From the NCBI GenBank assembly GCA_002494645.1, contig DACE01000041.1, positions 1 to 64,000 of the forward strand: a DNA stretch of 64,000 nucleotides, in the 5' to 3' direction. Every line of letters begins with the position of its first letter. Position 1 is the first letter of the stretch. Shown piece by piece: positions 35,749 through 45,637 of the stretch. The notes beneath the pieces are model-generated. The model was given only the letters and a program-made list of their open reading frames with translations, had not been told where the DNA came from and ran no database searches. The DNA is from Euryarchaeota archaeon UBA256 (GTDB lineage: Archaea; Thermoplasmatota; Poseidoniia; Poseidoniales; Poseidoniaceae). The position numbers and the translations under genes are program-made.

Positions 35749-38522
35749 TCCTCTTCACCCAATGCCTTGGCTGCCGTTCTGCGTAGGAAGGGCGTGTACA
35801 ACGCTGGCAAAATCAACAGACTGGAGAGCAGTGCCAACGTAATCGCTACCACGAAGGCTTGGCCGAACAACCGAAGCGGCAGGAGCGCTGAGAGGTTGAG
35901 CACGGCAAATCCACCTGCAGTCGTCAAAGCAGCACCGCCCATGGCTCGTCCTGTGGTCGCCGTTGAGCGAGCAACCCATTCGTGCGGTGTCGCTCTCGGG
36001 TCATGTTCCGCTTCTTCTTCGAGGCGCGTCGTAAAGTGAACGGCATAATCAACGCCTAATCCGAGCGAAAGTGCCCCTATGGTCACCGTTTGGGAGTTGA
36101 TGTTGTAGCCCGTGTATCCCATCAATCCATACACCCAGACTACAACCATCATGAGGGGTATCCATGAAACAAAGCCGCGCTGGATGCCTTCTGTAATGTC
36201 GTTTTGATTGCGGAAGGTGTGGATAGAGGTCAACATCAACAGGATCACGACCGCCACAATAGCGGTTGATTGAACCGAAGCAGTTGCGACATCTGAGGTC
36301 GTTTGTGCGTTAATGAGGCTTCGGCCGCTCAAGCGCAGAATGAAGGAATCGTCAATCCCTTCTGCCATATCCTCCAAAGCTGCTTCAATGCCCTCAGCGA
36401 AGGCGACAGTCGCTGCCCAGTCCAAGGTATCGCCTTGGAAGGAAATAACCGTCTGTTCACCGTCTCGGGCAAGGAAACTCTTGGTCAACTCGATTCCTGT
36501 CGCATTCTCCAACGCCCATGTCTCGAGGTCCTGCCAAGCATCGTTGTCTCCGTTTTCAGCAGCGAGGAGCATGCGGTCAAGGTCCGTATCTTGGAGACGT
36601 GCCTGCTCTAACATGTCCCACAACCCGTTGGGTACACCGTTGATGGTATCAAGTTCAGAGAGGCCTTGATGGGTTACATACCAAGCAGTTTTCCCTTCTG
36701 CCGAGAGAATGTCGCCGTCAATCACAATGTACAACGGTGACCGACTGGTGCCGAATTCATCACTGATGAGCAAGAAATCCTGCACAACAGGCACCGAATC
36801 ATCGAGTTGGTCACGCTGTTCGAAGGCGACTTCTAATTGTTGGAACCCAAAGAACATCGGCACCAATAAAATCACGGCAATGATTCCTACCATCGATGGC
36901 TTCTGAGACAGAGTAGCGATGTTATTGCTGACGGGTCCAATGGAAATTTTGCTGGCCTTTTCCATGGGCAATCGCTTGACAGGAAGAATCAGCATCAAGG
37001 CAGGGAGGGCCGAAATGCTCAGGAGATAGATGAAAAAGAGACCGATAGCAATGACCGTTCCAAAGACCTGCAAGAACGCAAGGCTTGACAGGCGGAATGA
37101 AAGGAAACCTACGATATCGGTAAAGATCGCAATCAGAAGGGCAATAGAGGTCAAAATCGTTCCCTGGCGGATGGCTCTGCGGCGTGATTCAAGGTCGAAG
37201 TCACGAAGTGTAATTCGTCCCTGCGGATTCTTTTCTTCCTCCGACTTCAATTCTTCACGTATCCGTACGACAACGTGTAACCCATAGTCGACTCCAATCG
37301 CCAAAAGCAGGACTGGAATCGAGTTCATAGCCGCATTGAATGTCATGTTGACGCCCAAGAATTGCAGCCATCCAGAAAGTCCGTAGGTGGCCATGATAGC
37401 CAAAATGGTGAGGCTGAGCACGTAGGCAGTTTCCCGAACGCTGCGGAAGTTGAACCAGAGAATGATACCCAGCAAGAGCAGTGCAGCACTGGTGAGCATG
37501 CCGATTTCTTTGCCGATTGTTGCGGTGGAATTTTCTGCAAATTGAGCGAAGGAAAAGGTCCGAAGGTCTTCCTCTCCAGTCACAGCGATGACGCTTGCTT
37601 CAAGGCCTTCAGCCCATGAAGCGAGGTCGGCTTGGACGTCCCCCAATACATCGTAACCGTAGTCTTCAGGTTCGCTTGAAACGACGAGGGTCACCATGAC
37701 TGGGCCTTTTGAATTCCAAGGGTCTTCAGCGTCATCTGTTGGAAGGCATGAAAGGATGGCTGCGCGGAAATCGACGGACTGCAATCCGAGCAAGGGCCCC
37801 AACTGACCTTGAAGTGGCCCGGTGATGGCTGCAATCTGCCCTGCTTGGGCAGCGCTTCGATTGTCGGGTGCACTGGCTAATTGGTCCATGAGTTGGCCAA
37901 GTTCGTCAGAAAGGTTGGTCCCGTTGTCCAAACGAGGCAACCACTCGGCGGGATTACTGGCGTCCCAGTCCATCAGTCGTTGGGGCGTTACAGGGTCAAC
38001 ATTGGGTACCATGCTCGCAGCGGAACTCAGATTTTGAAGCGCAGCGCTCAAATTAGCATCGTCCTGAGCCATCATGACCTCAACCAGCGATGCATTCAGC
38101 CCTGTCAGCCATGCATCGGCTGTTTGTTCATCGTGCAAGGCCATCCACTGCATGGCCTGCCCTGCAGGGCCGTTATTCGCTTGTGTTCCAAAGAGTGGGT
38201 AGTGGTATTCGGTGAAATTTCCGTCACCGAGCATGGTCGCTTCGATGAGCGCCAGGTGCTCCCAAGTCGATTGATTGAGCATGTCGCCTTTGCTAATCTC
38301 GCTGATAACACGGATAAAATCAATGTTTGAGCGGTATTCAGACTCGACCTCGTTAAGCAGATCAACGCTTGGGTCATCGGGGAAGAAACCGTCTTCACTG
38401 TTGTCAAATTGAAGGTGCATGGCGCCAGAGGCAAGCATGAGTACGACAAGAAGAATGGTGGCAAATGCAGTACGGGGTCGGTCAACACTCCAGTTGGTCA
38501 GGGTCATGAAAGGATTCCGCAT
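35745..38522 (-). CDS. MMPL/RND-superfamily transporter
   Basis: This 925-residue protein has the two-repeat layout of RND transporters of the MMPL/SSD class: one helix, a long outer loop, five or six helices (repeated GLHVVVRIREE after ILLAIGVDYG in the first half and LSLGLGVDYAVHFTTRLEEE in the second), then the same again. The GVDYG-type helices carry the proton-relay aspartates expected for ion-driven export of lipids or other hydrophobic molecules. The ATG at 38522 lies about 26 bases after a TATA box, so the mRNA is probably leaderless; longer starts up to 38582 would lie upstream of that promoter. It heads the four-gene operon. Confidence 0.87.
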   Translation of the reverse strand: MRNPFMTLTNWSVDRPRTAFATILLVVLMLASGAMHLQFDNSEDGFFPDDPSVDLLNEVESEYRSNIDFIRVISEISKGDMLNQSTWEHLALIEATMLGDGNFTEYHYPLFGTQANNGPAGQAMQWMALHDEQTADAWLTGLNASLVEVMMAQDDANLSAALQNLSSAASMVPNVDPVTPQRLMDWDASNPAEWLPRLDNGTNLSDELGQLMDQLASAPDNRSAAQAGQIAAITGPLQGQLGPLLGLQSVDFRAAILSCLPTDDAEDPWNSKGPVMVTLVVSSEPEDYGYDVLGDVQADLASWAEGLEASVIAVTGEEDLRTFSFAQFAENSTATIGKEIGMLTSAALLLLGIILWFNFRSVRETAYVLSLTILAIMATYGLSGWLQFLGVNMTFNAAMNSIPVLLLAIGVDYGLHVVVRIREELKSEEEKNPQGRITLRDFDLESRRRAIRQGTILTSIALLIAIFTDIVGFLSFRLSSLAFLQVFGTVIAIGLFFIYLLSISALPALMLILPVKRLPMEKASKISIGPVSNNIATLSQKPSMVGIIAVILLVPMFFGFQQLEVAFEQRDQLDDSVPVVQDFLLISDEFGTSRSPLYIVIDGDILSAEGKTAWYVTHQGLSELDTINGVPNGLWDMLEQARLQDTDLDRMLLAAENGDNDAWQDLETWALENATGIELTKSFLARDGEQTVISFQGDTLDWAATVAFAEGIEAALEDMAEGIDDSFILRLSGRSLINAQTTSDVATASVQSTAIVAVVILLMLTSIHTFRNQNDITEGIQRGFVSWIPLMMVVVWVYGLMGYTGYNINSQTVTIGALSLGLGVDYAVHFTTRLEEEAEHDPRATPHEWVARSTATTGRAMGGAALTTAGGFAVLNLSALLPLRLFGQAFVVAITLALLSSLLILPALYTPFLRRTAAKALGEEE

Positions 38523-38543
38523 GATTTTTGCACATTCTTTTTG

Positions 38544-38551
38544 TTTATAAC
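38544..38551 (-). promoter_or_regulatory. TATA box of the MMPL operon
   Basis: On the minus strand GTTATAAA is centred about 26 bases before the MMPL start codon at 38522. That spacing implies a leaderless transcript. Confidence 0.6.
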
Positions 38552-38694
38552 CGCCTGTTTTGATTTTTCCAAACAACATCATTTTCGGACCCTTGCCAGG
38601 AAAAAACTGTGGCAGAATTTTCCAATTGAAGATTTGATTTCTATATTGGATAATTCAATTGATTACATTGACGCGCAGACCAATCAAGAATGAA

Positions 38695-39165
38695 TCATTC
38701 CGATTCATCAAGATCCAACAATACGGCGCCTTGGGCGACTTGCTCACCGGCTTTGAAGTGGATATGTGTCACCGTCCCGTTGGTCGATGCAACGATCCGA
38801 TGTTCCATCTTCATGGCCTCAAGGACCATGAGTGCGGCTCCCGCTTCAACGGATTGCCCTTCACGGACGAGGACATCGAGAACTTTTCCAGGCATTGGTG
38901 CGACCAATCCTCCCTCGTCATGAGCGGAGGATGACCCAGGCTCAATTCGCTCCCACCGATAGGTACGTCCGTTGAGGTGAACCCACCAAACATCGCCGAC
39001 TTTTGTGGCGTGAGCGATGCATTTTCCACCGTCGGGAAGCCTCACCATCAAACGCCCTCGGTCATGTTGTGTGAGTGAAAAGCCCGAGAGATGTAGCACC
39101 TCACCATCACGGGCAAGTGTGACTTCTACAGGTCCTTCCGAGGAAGCAAAGGTGTGCTGCATCAA
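38695..39165 (-). CDS. biotin carboxyl carrier protein of acyl-CoA carboxylase
   Basis: This 156-residue protein ends with a biotinyl domain (about residues 85-156) with the biotinylation site VLEAMKM, Lys119, and the acceptor turn LVAPMPGKV. The first 80 residues resemble the small beta domain between biotin carboxylase and BCCP in methylcrotonyl/propionyl-CoA carboxylase alpha chains. It starts with a four-base ATGA overlap with the carboxylase gene stop. In most MCC alpha chains this part is fused to the biotin carboxylase, so here the alpha chain is split in two. Last gene of the operon. Confidence 0.92.
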   Translation of the reverse strand: MMQHTFASSEGPVEVTLARDGEVLHLSGFSLTQHDRGRLMVRLPDGGKCIAHATKVGDVWWVHLNGRTYRWERIEPGSSSAHDEGGLVAPMPGKVLDVLVREGQSVEAGAALMVLEAMKMEHRIVASTNGTVTHIHFKAGEQVAQGAVLLDLDESE

Positions 39166-40670
39166 GGGTACCTCCTGTGGAGGGTTGTGAAGGGGCTTTC
39201 AGGTCCATGACCTCCTTCTGTTGAGGCCGACCCTCGCTGGAGGTGAAGGCCAAGGGTTTCAGCCCCAGCAGCAACGAGAAGCGAGGCATCCTCAAGCGTC
39301 ATGTCGCGTGGCGGGTTCCACCCTTTTGGCCACAGAGTGTCAATGGTCGTGGTGGTGGTTGATCCGTCAATGACCGGTTGAGCATCACAGAGGTCGCGTA
39401 GAAATTCAACGTTGGTCGTGGTGCCTAAAATTACGAATTCATCCAGTGCCCGGCGCATTTTCTGCAATGCTTCGACTCGGGAGGGTGCCCAAACAATCAG
39501 TTTGGCCAACATCGGGTCGTAATTTGGAGTGACATCATCACCTTCACGCACGCCGGTGTCAAGACGGATACCCGGCCCTTCAGGTGGGCGGAATACGGCT
39601 AACGGGCCGATGGCTGGGAGGAAGTTATTGGCTGCGTCCTCAGCGTAAAGACGAACTTCAATGGCGTGGCCGCGAATCATCAAATCACCACACGACATGG
39701 GGTCGCCACCAGCGATGCGGAGTTGTTCACGAACGATATCTACGCCAGTCACCAACTCAGTCACGGGATGCTCAACTTGGATTCGAGTATTCATTTCAAG
39801 GAAGAAAAATTCACCCGACGCTGCGAGGAGGAATTCAACCGTTCCCGCACCTTCGTAGTTAACGGCTTGCGCAGCAGCGACGGCTGCTTGACCCATCGCA
39901 TCACGAAGTTCAGGGGTCATGGTCGGCCCTGGTGCTTCCTCGAACACTTTTTGATGGCGGCGTTGTACACTACATTCCCGTTCTCCAAGGTGGATGGTTC
40001 GTCCGTGTCGGTCGGCAAGCACCTGTATTTCGATGTGTTTTGAACCTGTGAGCAGGCGTTCGATGTAGATGCGCCCATCGCCAAAGGCTGCAATCGCTTC
40101 TCGTTGCGCAGCGGATGCAGCTTGGTCAAAGTCGGCAGGGTCATGCACTGCGCGCATTCCCTTACCGCCCCCGCCGCTTGATGCTTTCAGCAACAGAGGG
40201 TAGCCAACCCGTTTTGCAGCCTCTCGCAATGCCTCCAGTGTCTTACCTACATCGTCTTCTTCAACTTCTTCTCCCGGGATGACTGGGACGCCAGCCGCTC
40301 GCATGGTTTGACGTGCAGTCATTTTGTCCCCCATCTGATCGATGGCTTCAGGGGAGGGTCCAATCCAAATCAGGCCGTTGGCGCTCACCTGTCTTGCAAA
40401 ATCTGCACGTTCAGAGAGAAATCCAAAGCCAGGGTGAATCGCATCAGCCCCAGTTGAATGAGCAGCAGCGATGATTTGCTCTTGGTCAAGATAGGTTTCT
40501 CCAATGCTATCTCCTTTGAGCAGCACAACCTCGTCAGCAAGTTCAGTAAAGAGGCTACCTTGATCGTTTGAAGCACAGATCGCAACACTACCAAGGCCTG
40601 CTTCAGAGCATGCCCGCAGAATCCGACAGGCGATTTCACCTCGGTTAGCCACCAGAACCTTACTGACCAT
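39162..40670 (-). CDS. biotin carboxylase subunit of acyl-CoA carboxylase
   Basis: This 502-residue ATP-grasp enzyme carboxylates biotin with bicarbonate and ATP. Marks include LVANRGEIACRILRA at the start, the glycine-rich ATP loop KASSGGGGKGMR, ERECSVQRRHQKV and EMNTRIQVEHPVTE. The length of biotin carboxylase is about 450; the C-terminal 50 residues extend it slightly. It belongs with the carboxyltransferase and the carrier protein. The downstream carrier starts within its stop. ATG 40670 gives MVSKVLVANRGE, the family start. Confidence 0.93.
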   Translation of the reverse strand: MVSKVLVANRGEIACRILRACSEAGLGSVAICASNDQGSLFTELADEVVLLKGDSIGETYLDQEQIIAAAHSTGADAIHPGFGFLSERADFARQVSANGLIWIGPSPEAIDQMGDKMTARQTMRAAGVPVIPGEEVEEDDVGKTLEALREAAKRVGYPLLLKASSGGGGKGMRAVHDPADFDQAASAAQREAIAAFGDGRIYIERLLTGSKHIEIQVLADRHGRTIHLGERECSVQRRHQKVFEEAPGPTMTPELRDAMGQAAVAAAQAVNYEGAGTVEFLLAASGEFFFLEMNTRIQVEHPVTELVTGVDIVREQLRIAGGDPMSCGDLMIRGHAIEVRLYAEDAANNFLPAIGPLAVFRPPEGPGIRLDTGVREGDDVTPNYDPMLAKLIVWAPSRVEALQKMRRALDEFVILGTTTNVEFLRDLCDAQPVIDGSTTTTTIDTLWPKGWNPPRDMTLEDASLLVAAGAETLGLHLQRGSASTEGGHGPESPFTTLHRRYP

Positions 40671-40679
40671 CGTTGCCCC

Positions 40680-41546
40680 TCAGTTTTCTTCGTCAGGTTT
40701 CCAATTGGGTGGCCGTTTCTCAAGGAAGGAGGAAAGCCCTTCTTGGCCCTCGTTTGAGCCGCGCATTCGGCTGGTGAAGTCCAGCGTCCAATCTCGTAGA
40801 GCTTCATCTGAATCGGTCCAGCGGTCAAAGCCAAGTGTCAATTCTTTGGCCAAGGTGACCGCTGATGGACCCGTCGTGAGAACTTCGGCGATGATTTCCT
40901 CGACTGCACCATCAAGATGTTCAGCATCATCGACGATTCGTTCAATGAATCCGATACGAATTGCTTCATCGGATTGAATTCGGCTTGCCTGCATGGCCAA
41001 TCTTCGGAAGGTGGCGGACCCGAGGCGCCGGTAGACATAGGGGCCGATAACGGCTGGAAGGATGCCGAGTTTGCCTTCTGAAAGTGCAATGCGAAGGTTG
41101 GATGTTCCTACCACATAATCGCAACACGAAATCAAGCCAGCGCCTCCTCCCAATGCAACACCTTGTGCGGCAGCAACGGTAAAGCACGGGTGAGACCATA
41201 ATCCGTTGAAAAGGCGGTCAAGCCGCTTTGAATCAGCACGATTCTCTTCAGGCGTGTTGGCTCCAGCGTCGCGCATCATGTTGATGTCGGCTCCTGCACA
41301 AAAGTGACGCCCCTCTCCGCTCAAGACCAAGGTACGTAGGTAGGGCGTTCCGTTGTCATCTTCGAGGGCATCTTGTCGACCTGCGCTGCGAACAGCTGTC
41401 CATTCGAGCACATCGATCAACTCCTGAATCATCACCACGTTGAGTGCGTTAAATTTCTCCGACCGTGCGAGCGTGATGCGTGCCCTTGGGCCATCAATCT
41501 CCAAACGGATGAGGCTTGTTGCTGGCGGATTGTCCATGGTCGTCAT
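40680..41546 (-). CDS. enoyl-CoA hydratase/isomerase family, likely methylglutaconyl-CoA hydratase type
   Basis: This is a 288-residue crotonase-fold enzyme. Visible are the oxyanion-hole segments RHFCAGADINMM and GVALGGGAGL, and EGKLGILPAVIGPYV with a glutamate at the active-site position. The family hydrates enoyl-CoAs. Because it stands between methylcrotonyl-CoA carboxylase-like subunits, the best guess is methylglutaconyl-CoA hydratase in leucine breakdown (AUH in animals). ATG 41546 has GGAG eight bases upstream; the earlier ATG at 41801 overlaps the upstream gene. The next ATG at 41537 is also possible. Confidence 0.88.
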   Translation of the reverse strand: MTTMDNPPATSLIRLEIDGPRARITLARSEKFNALNVVMIQELIDVLEWTAVRSAGRQDALEDDNGTPYLRTLVLSGEGRHFCAGADINMMRDAGANTPEENRADSKRLDRLFNGLWSHPCFTVAAAQGVALGGGAGLISCCDYVVGTSNLRIALSEGKLGILPAVIGPYVYRRLGSATFRRLAMQASRIQSDEAIRIGFIERIVDDAEHLDGAVEEIIAEVLTTGPSAVTLAKELTLGFDRWTDSDEALRDWTLDFTSRMRGSNEGQEGLSSFLEKRPPNWKPDEEN

Positions 41547-41589
41547 TCCTAAAACTCCAATTGTAAAATTAAAAACTATATTGAAAAAT

Positions 41590-43200
41590 TCACATTCTAA
41601 AGATGCCGTAACGGTCATCGGGCAAGGGGGCATTTCTTGCGGCAGCAAGGCACAAACCGAGCACGTCGCGGGTATCTCTCGGGTCAATGATTCCGTCATC
41701 CCATAGGCGGGCTGTGGAATAGTAAGGGCTCCCCTCGGTTTCATACTTGTCAAGAATCGGTTTTCTGAATGCTTCAAGCTCTTCGCCCTGCAAGGGGTCA
41801 AGGCCTTCTCGACCTCGTTGATCCTGCTTAACGGTAGTCAGCACATCGGCTGCTTGGGGTCCGCCCATAACCGAGATGCGGCTGTTGGGCCACATGAAGA
41901 GGAAGCGTGGGTCGTAAGCACGGCCACACATGCCGTAATTCCCGGCACCGTGCGACCCACCGACGATGACGGTGAATTTTGGAACGTTGACACAAGAAAC
42001 AGCGGTCACCAATTTTGCTCCGTCTTTGGCGATACCGCCTGCCTCGTAATCCTTGCCGACCATGAAGCCGGTGATGTTTTGCAGGAAAACGAGAGGAATG
42101 CCACGCTGCCCGCACAATTCCACGAAGTGTGCACCCTTGAGCGATGACTCCGAGAATAAGATTCCATTGTTGGCAACAATGCCGACCTTGTGACCGTGAA
42201 TGTGAGCAAACCCGCAGATCAAGGTCGTTCCATAGCGGGATTTGAATTCATGGAATCTTGACCCATCGACAACTCGGGCGATGAGCTCACGAACCTCAAC
42301 CGGTGTTCGGTTGTCACTGGGGATGAGGCCGAGAAGGTCCTCCACATCATGTGCGGGGGCTTCAACCTCGGCCATGGCTGCTGGTGCTTTTTCATTGAAT
42401 CCAAGGTTCTCGACAACGTTGCGCACCATTCTCAACGCCTCATCTTCGTCTTCTGCGAAATGGTCTGCGACGCCCGATTGGGCAGTATGCACATCAGCAC
42501 CGCCCAATGCTTCCGCAGTGACTTCTTCGCCCGTTGCTGCTTTGACCAGCGGTGGGCCTGCGAGGAAAATGGTTCCATTGCCTTTGACGATGATGGATTC
42601 ATCCGACATAGCGGGGACGTATGCTCCACCTGCAGTACAAGACCCTAGGACTGCAGCGACTTGAGGGATGCCATCGCCCGACATGCGCGCCTGATTTCGA
42701 AAAATTCGTCCGAAGTGGCCAATGTCCGGAAAGACTTCGTCTTGCATCGGCAAAAAAGCGCCTCCAGAGTCGACGAGGTAGATGCACGGAAGATGGTTCT
42801 CGTGGGCTACGGTTTGCGCCCGAATGTGTTTCTTGACGGTCAAAGGATAGTACGAACCACCTTTGACGGTTGCATCGTTAGCCACGAAAAGGCACTCTCG
42901 GCCGTGAACCATACCAAGGCCCGTGACGATGCCAGCAGAATGTGCCCGCCCGTCGTAGAGTTCGTAAGCAGCGAGCGGTGATAATTCGAGAAAAGCAGTA
43001 CCCGGGTCAATGATTCGTTCAATGCGTTCACGTGGTAGGTGCTTTCCACGAGAGCGATGACGTTCGACGTATTTTCCACCCCCGCCCTCGGAGGCTTTGG
43101 TCAAGCGGTCCCTTAATTCCTCGAGCAAGGACAGGTTGTGGGCTTTCCGTTGCGCAAACTCAGGGTCAGCACGATTGACCCTCGTTGGTAATCGGTCCAT
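41590..43200 (-). CDS. acyl-CoA carboxylase carboxyltransferase subunit, methylcrotonyl-CoA type
   Basis: This 536-residue carboxyltransferase moves the carboxyl group from biotin to an acyl-Co[39 protein letters not shown] and [16 protein letters not shown] match methylcrotonyl-CoA carboxylase beta more than propionyl-CoA beta. A hydratase, a split biotin carboxylase and a biotin carrier follow, so the operon probably serves leucine catabolism; other acyl-CoAs are possible. ATG 43200 has GGAG beside it and fits the length of family members; ATG 43236 lies inside a TATA-like string (CATTATATGC) that may be the promoter. Confidence 0.92.
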   Translation of the reverse strand: MDRLPTRVNRADPEFAQRKAHNLSLLEELRDRLTKASEGGGGKYVERHRSRGKHLPRERIERIIDPGTAFLELSPLAAYELYDGRAHSAGIVTGLGMVHGRECLFVANDATVKGGSYYPLTVKKHIRAQTVAHENHLPCIYLVDSGGAFLPMQDEVFPDIGHFGRIFRNQARMSGDGIPQVAAVLGSCTAGGAYVPAMSDESIIVKGNGTIFLAGPPLVKAATGEEVTAEALGGADVHTAQSGVADHFAEDEDEALRMVRNVVENLGFNEKAPAAMAEVEAPAHDVEDLLGLIPSDNRTPVEVRELIARVVDGSRFHEFKSRYGTTLICGFAHIHGHKVGIVANNGILFSESSLKGAHFVELCGQRGIPLVFLQNITGFMVGKDYEAGGIAKDGAKLVTAVSCVNVPKFTVIVGGSHGAGNYGMCGRAYDPRFLFMWPNSRISVMGGPQAADVLTTVKQDQRGREGLDPLQGEELEAFRKPILDKYETEGSPYYSTARLWDDGIIDPRDTRDVLGLCLAAARNAPLPDDRYGIFRM

Positions 43201-43278
43201 CTCCAGCCCTCGTCCTATCCCAAGTGATGGCCGCATATAATGGCATTCAAGCCCTCCATCGGAGGTCTGAGCCTTCGG

Positions 43279-44664
43279 TCAAACACCCAGCATTAAGCGC
43301 CCGATATCTCGCAAGCCCGGTGCAAGCCCAACGATGAGGACGGCTAAAACGATGAGTAGTCTGAAATGTTGCTGACGATGTTCCACCCGCATTTGTACGA
43401 AAAGCCAAACGATGAGGCCAACGAGTACGGCCTTAACCAATGCAAAGAGCCATGCGCCTTCGCCCCACTGGATTCCAATCATGGCATTGATCTCTCCGCC
43501 GTACTGAATCACAGCATTGCTTACAGGGTGCTTTTCGCCATAACCAAAGACATCGATACCGAGCATGGTGGCAAAACCATCTGCAAGTTGTCCAAAGACC
43601 ATGCCGAGCACCATCGGGTGAGCGAGCAAGGCTTTGTTGGAAAGGAATTCAACTGGGTGCGATGCCCAACGTTCAGTTTCTTCTTCCCACTGTTTGATGG
43701 AGATTCCCTCTGGCAATACACCCGCCTTGTAGCCGGTGAGTTTCAATTGCTGGGCATCTTCCCGCCCTGCCACGTACATGAAGTAACAAATCAAGCCCGG
43801 TAGGCCGAGCACAACCCACACAGGCCAGATGGTGATTTCAGTTGAAACCCGAGCGCTTTCCTGGGCCCAAGGAGTTGCAATGAATTGGAACCAGTGGCCA
43901 ACGCCAAGGACGAGCGCTGCGCAAGCAAAAGCGAGCATACCTCGGGTAAGGGCAGGCCATGCACGCGTAGCGACCAGCGACATCCACAACATCGCCGCTG
44001 CTAGGGCTAAGGACGCCAAGGCGATGCCGAAGGAAGACTCTGTATGAGTCACATAGGCGGGCTGGTATAGCCAGTACCAATGGGCGTAGAGTGCGGCGAA
44101 AAGACCGCCGAAAAGAAGCGTTCTTCGTCGTTCTTCAATGCCATCGCCTTCCCGACCGTCCCATCGTCCGACAAGGACGTGAGAAAGCATGGCTATCCCG
44201 ACTAACCAGGCGGCCAGGTGAAGGTGGATGAGCGGTGAGATGAACAACACGTCGTTAGAGGATGAGAAGAAATCAGCGTCTTCGAGGACTCGAAGAACGG
44301 GTGCGAGGCAGACCCACGCAATGAGCGCCCACGTCATTCGCTCGTCACTGGGTAATTTCCATGACCTGAAGAGGGCTTGGAGTAGAACGACACATCCCAG
44401 CATGCTGAGCGTGTAAATCGCCGTGTTTTGTGGCGTATATCCAGCGTCCCCTGCAGCGCCAGCGTCTTTCAATACGGGGTCCCAAATGATTGGCTTCAAG
44501 GTCTCCGTCCAAACGGTGTCGTAAGCAAGAACAAATCCGGCCAAACCCGCCAGAACACCGATGAGGGCGGTCCAAATGATGACCTTTTCAACGGATGTAT
44601 ATTGGTCGTCGGGGAGTGCAGGGGCGAAGGTTTCGGTTTTGAGTCCCTGCTCTTCGGCTTCCAT
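43279..44664 (-). CDS. DUF63-family archaeal membrane protein
   Basis: This 461-residue polytopic protein matches the archaeal DUF63 family, whose function is unknown. Marks visible in order include LPSDERMTWAL, RVLEDADFF, LFISPLIHLHLAAW, FGYGEKHPVSN and the end GLAPGLRDIGRLMLGV. It has about twelve hydrophobic helices. The N-terminus is a hydrophilic stretch of 25 residues. It is read alongside FKBP, CcmF and a reductase gene in one minus-strand group, but gaps of 60 bases or more suggest they are separate units. Confidence 0.85.
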   Translation of the reverse strand: MEAEEQGLKTETFAPALPDDQYTSVEKVIIWTALIGVLAGLAGFVLAYDTVWTETLKPIIWDPVLKDAGAAGDAGYTPQNTAIYTLSMLGCVVLLQALFRSWKLPSDERMTWALIAWVCLAPVLRVLEDADFFSSSNDVLFISPLIHLHLAAWLVGIAMLSHVLVGRWDGREGDGIEERRRTLLFGGLFAALYAHWYWLYQPAYVTHTESSFGIALASLALAAAMLWMSLVATRAWPALTRGMLAFACAALVLGVGHWFQFIATPWAQESARVSTEITIWPVWVVLGLPGLICYFMYVAGREDAQQLKLTGYKAGVLPEGISIKQWEEETERWASHPVEFLSNKALLAHPMVLGMVFGQLADGFATMLGIDVFGYGEKHPVSNAVIQYGGEINAMIGIQWGEGAWLFALVKAVLVGLIVWLFVQMRVEHRQQHFRLLIVLAVLIVGLAPGLRDIGRLMLGV

Positions 44665-44725
44665 GGAACGGCCTCTTGTGTGATTGTAATAGGCCTCGTT
44701 CTATCGTCCTGCCGCTTTTTTGGAT

Positions 44726-45574
44726 TCACTCTTCTTCTTGTGAAAGACGAGCGATCAGGTCAGCCTTCTTACCGCCAACGGGCATACCAGCAGCCTTGAG
44801 TCGTTCTTTCAACTCTGCAACGGATAGTTTGGAGAGGTCTTCGCCATGGTCGTGATCGTGGTCGTGATCATGATCGTCTTCATCTTCGATTCCGAAACCA
44901 CGTGGTTCGTGGACTTCAATGAATGAAACTTTACCGCACTCAACAGCGTCACGGATGGTGGTGACCAAGCGGAACTTGAGCATAGCAGCATTGGTGTCAA
45001 ACAACATGGTCTGGGGGAGCACGATGCTAAGGTCGTCGCCCTCGAAGGAGACGCCGAAGTCACTGTGGCCAGTGTTGGATTCGAGAAGTGCCATGACTTG
45101 CTCTTCCTTGCCTTCAACGACCTTGACGACCTTGAATGAATACTTGAGTTTCTTACCGGCCATCGGGTGGTTGTAATCGATACGGGCACGGCCTGCTGCG
45201 AGGTAGGAGAGCGTACCTTGACGGTTGTTGATGGTGACTGGTGCGCCAATGTACAGGGAATTGGGGTCTTGAACAGCACGAATCAATTTGTCAATACTGA
45301 TGGTTTCAATCTCTTCTGGGTTCTTTTCGCCGTATGCGTCAGCGGGGGCAATGGTCACTTCAATTTCCTTGTTGGGTTTTGCTTCGCCCAATGCGACTTC
45401 AAAGCCTGGGATGAGGTTTCCTGAGCCAACAACGCACACCATCGGCGTGTACTTGCGCCCTTCTTGGTGCATTTCATGTTCCTTTGCGACTTCTTCACGG
45501 GTTGTTTCGATGAGGTCACCGTTTTCGCCATTGTACAATTCATAATCAACGTGGACAATTGTTCCTTCTTCCAT
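44726..45574 (-). CDS. FKBP-type prolyl isomerase with His-rich stretch and C-terminal SAP domain
   Basis: This 282-residue protein begins with an FKBP/SlyD-type domain (about 1-150: VHVDYELY, GSGNLIPGFEVALGEAKP) with the flap insertion typical of SlyD-like chaperones (AYGEKNPEEIETI). After a second beta domain (about 150-225) comes DDHDHDHDHDHGED, a histidine-rich stretch that could bind nickel or zinc as in SlyD tails, and then a SAP-like motif (SVAELKERLKAAG, GKKADLIARL) at the end. Peptidyl-prolyl isomerase and chaperone activity is likely. The SAP motif is unusual here. GGAGG seven bases before the ATG fixes the start. Confidence 0.87.
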   Translation of the reverse strand: MEEGTIVHVDYELYNGENGDLIETTREEVAKEHEMHQEGRKYTPMVCVVGSGNLIPGFEVALGEAKPNKEIEVTIAPADAYGEKNPEEIETISIDKLIRAVQDPNSLYIGAPVTINNRQGTLSYLAAGRARIDYNHPMAGKKLKYSFKVVKVVEGKEEQVMALLESNTGHSDFGVSFEGDDLSIVLPQTMLFDTNAAMLKFRLVTTIRDAVECGKVSFIEVHEPRGFGIEDEDDHDHDHDHDHGEDLSKLSVAELKERLKAAGMPVGGKKADLIARLSQEEE

Positions 45575-45637
45575 GTTCTAACCTCCAAGGGGATGATTCG
45601 GCGACCAGCCCCCCCTTGATAATTGCATTGGATAGGA

